DNA of 11,655 bases, from positions 1 through 11,655 of the forward strand of contig PHEM01000069.1 of the NCBI GenBank assembly GCA_002842935.1. The letters are read 5' to 3'. The translations under genes were made by a program, and so were the position numbers. This document shows, piece after piece, positions 5,739 through 11,655 of the stretch; positions within the stretch are counted from its first letter, which is position 1, and every line of letters begins with the position of its first letter. The notes below the pieces were generated by a model. The model was not told the DNA's origin and did no database searches. It worked only from the letters and a program-made list of their open reading frames with translations. This DNA is from Alphaproteobacteria bacterium HGW-Alphaproteobacteria-13 (lineage in GTDB: Bacteria; Pseudomonadota; Alphaproteobacteria; Sphingomonadales; Sphingomonadaceae).

Positions 5739-8700
5739 TCAGTTCGGGTAGGTTAGCGGCGGCCGCCACGCGCTCTGGTCCACGGCGTCGCTGACCTTGT
5801 AGACCAGCCCCTTGCTGTTCAGGAACAGCTTCTCCATTTCACCGCGCGTGAAGGGGCGCGATCCGACGCGGCCGAAGATCGCGATCTGCCCGCCCGTCTC
5901 GTCCACCGCGCGGTCGCGGTCGAGTCCCTTGGACAGCGCCAGCGCGGGCGAGGGCGTCTTCGCCCATGCGATCAACTCGGGCGTCGGCTTCGGCGAGAAA
6001 CCGTACAGGCCCGGATTGTCGGGGCTGGTCAGTTGCAGCACCTTGATGCCGTTCCGGCCATCGGCGACATAGGCGAACAGCGAGGCGTTGGTCGAGGCGA
6101 CGATCACGTCCTCGGCATCGCTCATCGCACCGCCGAAGGTCAGCCCCGGCCAGGCCATGGGCGCGGCGGGCCGCGTCACATCGACGATGATCAGCCCGTC
6201 GCGCTTCGCCGCCACATACATATAAGTGCGCGCGAGATAGATTTTCCGCGCGTCGGCGACCTGCACGTCGCCGGATGGCACCGCCACGGGATGCGCGAGG
6301 TCGGTGACGTCGAACAGCTTCACGCCGCCCGCGTCCGTGACCCATAGATAGCGGAACTGCACCGCGCTCGCCCGCGCGTCGGTCAGCGGCACGCGCGCCG
6401 TGACTTTCGGTTCCAGCGGCGCCGACAGATCGACGACGACCAACCCCGTATCGGCCGTGATATAGGCATAGCTGCCCGCCAGCGTGACGTGCCGCGCTCC
6501 GCTGAGCACATTGTCCGGGTTCCACGTCAGCGCGCGGTTCAGCCGGTTGTTGCGCAGCTCGCCGTCCGCCAGCGTGTCGATATCGACCAGCACCAGCCCC
6601 TCGACGCTGTCGGTGACGACGGCATAGCGATAGATGGGGTGCATCGGCTGTTCGTGGTTTTCGGGGAAATCGCGCACGATCGCCTCGTTGCGCGCCATGC
6701 TGACGGGCTGCGTCGTCGCGATCGCCATGCAGGTCGCGTTCCGCGTCTTCACATGCGTGTCATGGCCGAGCGGCGAGAAAGGCGCGCGGACGATGCGGTC
6801 CGAAAAGCCCTTGTTGCCGACCGAGGCGATGTCATAGACGCGGAAACCCCCGCGCCCCTCCGCCACGAACATATATTCGCCGCGCTGTTGCAGGCAGTTC
6901 ACGCGGCCGCGCGTGCCCTGAACGATATTGGCGAATTCCTCCAGCGCCTTCGTCTCGCCCGATCCCCTGGCGTCGAAGGTCTTGCCGCGCACCCAATTCT
7001 TCAGCTCGCGCCCGTTGCGATCGACATGCAGGCGCCAATAGTCGGGATAGGCATAGCGGTGCAGATAGCTGCCGATCACCGCCTGCGGCTCGTCCCATTC
7101 GGTGACGCGCGTCGCCTGAAAGCCGCTTTCCAGCCCCGACCAGACGTTCAGCCCGACGAAATTGACGAAGTTGGTGCCGAGCAGCAAAAGCTGCGACATG
7201 ACGGCGTTGTTGTCGTCGGCCGCCGACAGGTGGCAATCGGTGCATTGCTTGGTTTCCTGCCGCCGCACCGTGTGCGGGAAATGCGGCGCGAAGGCCTGGC
7301 TCGAATAGCCCGCCGCGCTGATCGGCGGTTGCTGGACATAGATGCGCTCGCGGTTGATGTTCGTGGATGACAGCACCAGCGCCGACGAGGACCGCACCGG
7401 GGTGATGATGCCGCGCGGGTTTCCGTCGGCGTCCGGCTCGCCGGGTTTTGTGAGCATATGGCGGCCAAGCTGGAACATCTCGTCGCGCGCGACCTGCGGG
7501 TTATAGGTCGCGAAGTTGCGCGTCTCCTCGCCCTCGAAATGGTGCATGCTGGTCTTCCAGTTCGCCTCGATCGGCAAATGGCAGCCGCCGCAACTCGTCG
7601 TCCACGACAAGTGACAGGTAAAGCAGGTCATCCTGTCGTCGCCGTGCGCGCGGTCTTCCTTCGCCACGCCCGGTCCCCATTCATACTTCCCGTCCTCGGA
7701 CCCGCTGCGCGCCATCAGCTTGGCGCGCGCCGCCTTGGCGTTGAAATGCGGTCCCGGCGTCACGGCCTGCTTGACGAGGCTGACGCGCCATTCCAGCTTG
7801 GGATCGACGATCGAGCGCTGGATCAGGCCGATCACTTCGGCATCGTCATTATATTGGAACTCGAAACGCCGCCGCCCGTCGGGGTTGCGCAGCAGCGCGA
7901 GGTTGGTGCCTTGCGGACGCGCCGCGACGTTGGAGGTCAACAGGTTGGGCAGCGCGTCGGCGGTGCCGTGGCAGTCCTTGCAGCCGATCTCGACCGCGTT
8001 CGCGACTTCGCCCTGGATATAGCCGTTGCCGTGGCTGTCCTGCGCGAAGTGGCAATCGGCGCACTGCATCCCCTTTTCGGCGTGGATGTCCATCATGTGC
8101 ACGGCCTTGCCGGGGTTCAGCCCCGGCGGCACGAACTTGCCCTCGCGCCCGTCCGCCGTCGCGGTGGAGAGGCAGAGGTCGCGTTCCTTCGCGTCGGTAT
8201 AATGGTCGCAGCGCTTGCGCCATTTCTCCGGGTCGTCGGGCGCGACGATATGCGCGGTGTCGGTGCCGTACGTCGCCATATTGCCCTCGGCCGTCAGCAG
8301 ATTGCCGCTGCGGTCGCGCTTGAAGATGCCGCGGAAATTCCAGCCATGGCCGTGATAGTCGGCGAACTGCGTATCCTTGTTGTCGTCGTTGACGTCATAG
8401 ACGTCGCGCAGAAACTCGACATCGGCCCACAGGCCGCGCGTCGCCGCGCCTTCGGGATTGCGCTCCAGCACGCGGTGCGCCTCGGCGGCGGTCGGATAGC
8501 GTTGCTGCTTGTATTTCCGCTGATAGTCTTCGTCGCGCATTCCCGGCGGGCGCGGGCTGCTGTTTTCCGGGCCGGGCCACATGCGCGGCGCGTCCGATTC
8601 ATAATCCCACATCGTGTAGCCGAGGTAGGAGTTCAGGAAGATGTTCGGCTGGTGCATGTGGCAGCTCATGCACTGCGCGGTCGGGATCGCGCGCGTGAAG

Positions 8701-9929
8701 GCGTGGCGGATCGGGTGGCCCGATTCCTTGCGGGGGTTCGCCGGGTCGATCAGACCGCCATGCGCGCCCTTGTCGGCGATGGTCGGATCGACCGTCGCCG
8801 TCTCCCCGTCGCGGCCGAACGGCGCATAGGTCAGGCTGTGCCGGGGTTCGCGGTCGTTGGCATAGACGACATGACAGCCCGCGCAGCCCGAATGGCGATA
8901 GTCGCCGGGCTGGTCGTTGGTGCCCATGAACCACATCAGCGGATCGTTGAGCCGCGTCTTGTGGATGTTCAGCACCGGGATCGACACGCGCAGCCCCGTG
9001 CCGGGACCGCGATTGGACTGCTTGAGGTCGGGGCGGCCCGGTTCCTCCAGCCGCTGGATCTGCCCGGTGGGGTTGGGCAGGCCGATTTCGGGGAATTGCG
9101 TGGCGATGTTGCGCCCGCCGCGCTCGAATACCCGAAACACGTCGCCGGGCGGGATCACGCTCCAGCGCGGCAGGGGGTACATCTTCGCGAGCGCGCCGCG
9201 CTTGCGTTCGTCATCGGTCAATATCTTGTCGAAACCGAAGCCGGGCTTGCACGCCTCCTTATACTCCTCCGCCGTCAGCCGCGACGAGGGCGACAGGATA
9301 CAGGCGGGCTTGCCGTCGCGTGTATAGGCCTCGCCGAAGATATAATTCTTATAGGGGACGATGCCGTTGTTATAGGCCGCCCCGCCCCACAGCATCGCGC
9401 CTGTCGCCATCATCGACCGCTCCGCCGCCTCGATCGTTTCGAGGTGGCAGGCGCCGCAGGCCTCGCGCGCGACGCGATAGTCGCTGGGGTTGACGAAGCG
9501 GAGGAATTCGGGCGCTTCCTTGTTGAGCAAAGTATAGCTGCGCTGCGGGTTCGCGGAACTGCCGTGCCACGCGCCGGGCAGCGTCGACGGCACATGCGCG
9601 GCCTGCATCGCGGCGATGTTGAACGGGTCCCGATAGCCCAGCTCCGCGCGCCCGAAGGCGGCGGGCGAGGCCGCGTCGCCGCCGTGGCAGTCGGTGCAGC
9701 CGAGCCGCACGGCAGGACTCTGGTGCATCGACGGCTGGTCGGTGCGCGTGTGGCAGCTGTAGCAACCGGCGGACTTCGCCGCGACATCCGCCTCGCTCTG
9801 CTCGCGCGGGGCGGGCGGGGGGAAGCGGTATTCGACCTTGACCGGCTTTTCCTCGCCCGACGCCCATGCGGTGTCGAACCCGGCGCCCGCCAGCAGCAGC
9901 GCGATCAGGGCAAGGAGCAGGCGCACCAT
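5739..9929 (-). CDS. Large ten-heme c-type cytochrome with C-terminal LVIVD beta-propeller
   Basis: This 1396-residue secreted protein starts with a signal peptide (MVRLLLALIALLLAGAG, likely cleavage after AWA at about 21-23), so it works in the periplasm or outside the cell. Ten CxxCH covalent heme sites are present, starting at residues 56, 78, 158, 349, 420, 623, 650, 769, 780 and 896; many further histidines could complete bis-His ligation. Non-heme cysteines occur in pairs (210/227, 574/586, 1012/1067) that could form disulfides. Residues about 1012-1302 hold six LVIVD-type repeats, for example GLVLVDIDTL, GLVVVDLSAP, GVKLFDVTDL and GLIIVDVTRP, forming a beta-propeller. ATG 9929 lies 2 bp after the stop of the barrel gene, with no clear ribosome binding site, suggesting translational coupling. 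No enzyme family was recognised. Electron transfer with the barrel protein at the outer membrane is the best inference; the size, sparse hemes and propeller separate it from compact MtrA/PioA decahemes. It would need the cytochrome c maturation system, encoded elsewhere. Confidence 0.9.
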   Translation of the reverse strand: MVRLLLALIALLLAGAGFDTAWASGEEKPVKVEYRFPPPAPREQSEADVAAKSAGCYSCHTRTDQPSMHQSPAVRLGCTDCHGGDAASPAAFGRAELGYRDPFNIAAMQAAHVPSTLPGAWHGSSANPQRSYTLLNKEAPEFLRFVNPSDYRVAREACGACHLETIEAAERSMMATGAMLWGGAAYNNGIVPYKNYIFGEAYTRDGKPACILSPSSRLTAEEYKEACKPGFGFDKILTDDERKRGALAKMYPLPRWSVIPPGDVFRVFERGGRNIATQFPEIGLPNPTGQIQRLEEPGRPDLKQSNRGPGTGLRVSIPVLNIHKTRLNDPLMWFMGTNDQPGDYRHSGCAGCHVVYANDREPRHSLTYAPFGRDGETATVDPTIADKGAHGGLIDPANPRKESGHPIRHAFTRAIPTAQCMSCHMHQPNIFLNSYLGYTMWDYESDAPRMWPGPENSSPRPPGMRDEDYQRKYKQQRYPTAAEAHRVLERNPEGAATRGLWADVEFLRDVYDVNDDNKDTQFADYHGHGWNFRGIFKRDRSGNLLTAEGNMATYGTDTAHIVAPDDPEKWRKRCDHYTDAKERDLCLSTATADGREGKFVPPGLNPGKAVHMMDIHAEKGMQCADCHFAQDSHGNGYIQGEVANAVEIGCKDCHGTADALPNLLTSNVAARPQGTNLALLRNPDGRRRFEFQYNDDAEVIGLIQRSIVDPKLEWRVSLVKQAVTPGPHFNAKAARAKLMARSGSEDGKYEWGPGVAKEDRAHGDDRMTCFTCHLSWTTSCGGCHLPIEANWKTSMHHFEGEETRNFATYNPQVARDEMFQLGRHMLTKPGEPDADGNPRGIITPVRSSSALVLSSTNINRERIYVQQPPISAAGYSSQAFAPHFPHTVRRQETKQCTDCHLSAADDNNAVMSQLLLLGTNFVNFVGLNVWSGLESGFQATRVTEWDEPQAVIGSYLHRYAYPDYWRLHVDRNGRELKNWVRGKTFDARGSGETKALEEFANIVQGTRGRVNCLQQRGEYMFVAEGRGGFRVYDIASVGNKGFSDRIVRAPFSPLGHDTHVKTRNATCMAIATTQPVSMARNEAIVRDFPENHEQPMHPIYRYAVVTDSVEGLVLVDIDTLADGELRNNRLNRALTWNPDNVLSGARHVTLAGSYAYITADTGLVVVDLSAPLEPKVTARVPLTDARASAVQFRYLWVTDAGGVKLFDVTDLAHPVAVPSGDVQVADARKIYLARTYMYVAAKRDGLIIVDVTRPAAPMAWPGLTFGGAMSDAEDVIVASTNASLFAYVADGRNGIKVLQLTSPDNPGLYGFSPKPTPELIAWAKTPSPALALSKGLDRDRAVDETGGQIAIFGRVGSRPFTRGEMEKLFLNSKGLVYKVSDAVDQSAWRPPLTYPN

Positions 9930-9931
9930 CG

Positions 9932-11655
9932 TCAGAAACTCACGATCATATTGGCGAGGACGGAGACATAGGCGTCATCGCCGCGCTGATTGTCGAACAA
10001 ATCCTTGAACCCCTCGCCTGGCAGCAGCACGGCGGCGCTTAGCCGCCCGACGATATTCTGCGTCGCGCGCGGCCGCCAGATGCCCGCGACCGACAGGTCG
10101 AAGCCGATGTCGCGCGGGATCGATCCCTGCATCCGCAGCGCCTGCAAGCTGGCCGTGTCCGCGAACCACAGATGATTGGCGTTGAGGCTGACGCGCGTCT
10201 GCGGCGACAGGTCGAAATCGGCGCCCGCGCCGACAAGGACGGTGCCGGGGTTGTTGAAGTTCGACTGCCCCTCTTCCTTCGACGATCGCAGCGAATTCAA
10301 CAAGCCATTGCGCCCGCTCACCGAAATCGCCCGCCCGCCGCCCGCGAAGGGGATGGTCTGGCGAATCCAGTAACTGGTGTCGGCGCCGGCGAAGATCGGA
10401 TTCTCGAAGATCGCGTCGAATCCGCCCTCGGTCCGGTCATAGGGGTCGCCGTCGCCCGTCGCATAAAGGCCCGACAGGCGAAAGCGCATCCAGTCGCGGT
10501 CATAGCTGAGTTCGGCGGCGGCCAGCCCCGCGCGGATGCGGGCGGAGGCGCTGGTGAAGAAGCTGTTCCGGTCCTCCCCCAGCGCGGCATAGAAGCTCGC
10601 CGAAAGGTTGATCCGTCCGATCCGCCCATCGGCGCTATAACCGAGATAAGTGACGTCATACTCGCGCCCGCGCAAATCGCCGATTAGCGCGGGGCGCACG
10701 GGAAAGCCGTTGTGGTCGATGTGGACGTCATCGCCCTCGCGGTTGCGGTTATAAGTGACGCTGACCTGGCTGGTCAGTCCGACGAACGGGAAATCCTGCC
10801 GGTAAAGATTGGCGGTCAGGACGAAATCGTCGCGCGGGCTTTGCGTGACGTCGTTGAGACCGCTGTTCGTGTCCTTCTCCAGCCGCCAGAAGGCCGCGAG
10901 ATTGAACTGGAAGCGGTTGTTGTCACGGTTGCCGAACAGGCGGACGCCAAGCTGGCTGTCGTTGAACAGGAAACCGCGAAAATCGCTCTGGAACGGCTGG
11001 ATGCCGACGCGGATCGAATAGAAGTCATAGCGGTCGGACGAATTGCCCAGATGCTTGTCGATGAAGGCTTCCTGCACCCCCAGAAAGGCGTCGGTGCGAT
11101 GGCTCGGCCGCGACGGGCGCACGTCGAGGACGCGCCGTTCGGGCACGTCGACATGGTTGATATTATAGGCCAGCGTCACGCGATATTCGACATCGGGCGG
11201 CTTGAAGGCGGTGGAGCCTTTGATCAGCGCGGCCCCGGCGATGAAGGTCTGCGACAAGACAAGACTGCGGTTGCGCCCGAACACGTCGAGGCTGCCGGGC
11301 CGCTCGCTCGTCTGGACGCCGTTGGGAATAGGAAAGGTGCGCGGCTCGACCACCGTGTCGGACACGGCATTGGCGACGAAGAACCAGTCGTCGCCCGTGA
11401 TCGGCAGCCACTTCACCCTGGCGCGATCGATCGGCCGGTCGCCCTTCAGCACATTCTGGTGATAGGGATCGAACCAGCGTTCCTTGACCACCCCCAGCGT
11501 CTCGATCAGCCGCCAGCGGTCGGGCACGGGAAGCTGGTCCTCGATCCCCGGAAACGCCTCCGGCGGCGGCGGGCGCAGCGCCCCGGGGTTGTCCTGCGTC
11601 AGCCGGTCGGGAAGCTCGGGCGTATAGCCCGGACGGCGGCGACCCTCGATGATCT
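9932..11655 (-). CDS. Outer-membrane beta-barrel protein (porin-like), 5' end beyond the window
   Basis: The frame is open from base 11653 to a TGA at 9934-9932, giving 573 visible residues; signal peptide and start lie outside. The GTG at 11527 is internal to the open frame and is not supported as the start. The visible N-terminal part is Arg/Pro-rich (RRRPGYTPELPDRL, then PPPPEAFPG) and is followed by a soluble-looking stretch, WFDPYHQNVLKGDRPI. From about base 11320 onward the protein shows alternating hydrophobic/polar strands rich in Tyr, Phe, Asn, Asp and Gly, such as YDFYSIRVGIQPF, FQFNLAAFWRLEKD, YDVTYLGYSADGRIG and FRLSGLYATGDGD. It ends VSVLANMIVSF, with the terminal Phe typical of substrates of the BAM assembly machine. 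There is no CxxCH motif, so it is not itself a cytochrome. Its stop lies 2 bp before the ten-heme cytochrome start. A channel or sheath for that cytochrome is inferred from this linkage. The strand pattern also resembles alginate-export or DUF1302-like barrels, so a substrate channel remains possible. Confidence 0.85.
   Translation of the reverse strand, partial: IIEGRRRPGYTPELPDRLTQDNPGALRPPPPEAFPGIEDQLPVPDRWRLIETLGVVKERWFDPYHQNVLKGDRPIDRARVKWLPITGDDWFFVANAVSDTVVEPRTFPIPNGVQTSERPGSLDVFGRNRSLVLSQTFIAGAALIKGSTAFKPPDVEYRVTLAYNINHVDVPERRVLDVRPSRPSHRTDAFLGVQEAFIDKHLGNSSDRYDFYSIRVGIQPFQSDFRGFLFNDSQLGVRLFGNRDNNRFQFNLAAFWRLEKDTNSGLNDVTQSPRDDFVLTANLYRQDFPFVGLTSQVSVTYNRNREGDDVHIDHNGFPVRPALIGDLRGREYDVTYLGYSADGRIGRINLSASFYAALGEDRNSFFTSASARIRAGLAAAELSYDRDWMRFRLSGLYATGDGDPYDRTEGGFDAIFENPIFAGADTSYWIRQTIPFAGGGRAISVSGRNGLLNSLRSSKEEGQSNFNNPGTVLVGAGADFDLSPQTRVSLNANHLWFADTASLQALRMQGSIPRDIGFDLSVAGIWRPRATQNIVGRLSAAVLLPGEGFKDLFDNQRGDDAYVSVLANMIVSF

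Noticed and set aside
9247..9303. Cysteines at residues 210 and 227 of the cytochrome as an atypical heme site
   Set aside because: They are 17 residues apart and neither lies in a CxxCH or CxnCH arrangement with a following histidine. A disulfide is more likely.
7458..9971. An 837-codon open frame on the plus strand opposite the cytochrome gene
   Set aside because: Its translation is Arg/Ala/Val-rich with no motif, and it is a by-product of GC-rich codon bias on the other strand. The minus-strand frame has a signal peptide and ten heme motifs.

Overview
The window is dense, GC-rich bacterial DNA with six protein-coding genes and almost no spare sequence. The protein features point to an alphaproteobacterium, most likely a sphingomonad: the N-terminus and RxKD-type synthetase motif of the RSH protein, a GTP cyclohydrolase II carrying an N-terminal extension, and two copies of a palindromic CGTCATTGCGA...GCAATCTCCAG repeat of a kind common in these genomes. 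The lineage call is inference; no rRNA or other marker is present.

Layout from left to right. (1) 1-827, plus strand: the 3' part of ribA (riboflavin synthesis), cut by the window edge. (2) 828-942: a convergent gap filled almost exactly by a palindromic repeat. (3) 943-3434, minus strand: a tight three-gene unit reading HxlR-type regulator, then a LytS-type membrane histidine kinase, then a LytTR response regulator. The last two genes overlap by ATGA; the first two are 6 to 54 bp apart, depending on the kinase start. (4) 3435-3542: a short divergent promoter region. (5) 3543-5636, plus strand: rsh, the bifunctional (p)ppGpp synthetase/hydrolase. (6) 5637-5738: a second convergent gap filled by a second copy of the repeat. 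(7) 5739 to the window end, minus strand: a two-gene unit in which an outer-membrane beta-barrel protein (5' end beyond the window) is followed after 2 bp by a 1396-residue secreted cytochrome with ten CxxCH heme sites and a C-terminal LVIVD-repeat beta-propeller.

The housekeeping genes (ribA, rsh) and the local two-component system are ordinary. The unusual part is the right third. A barrel protein translationally adjacent to a giant ten-heme cytochrome has the composition of a porin-cytochrome module that could move electrons across, or process a substrate at, the outer membrane. The cytochrome is about four times longer than MtrA/PioA-type decahemes, spaces its hemes very unevenly and carries a propeller, so it is not a simple member of that family. 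Its function cannot be assigned from the sequence.
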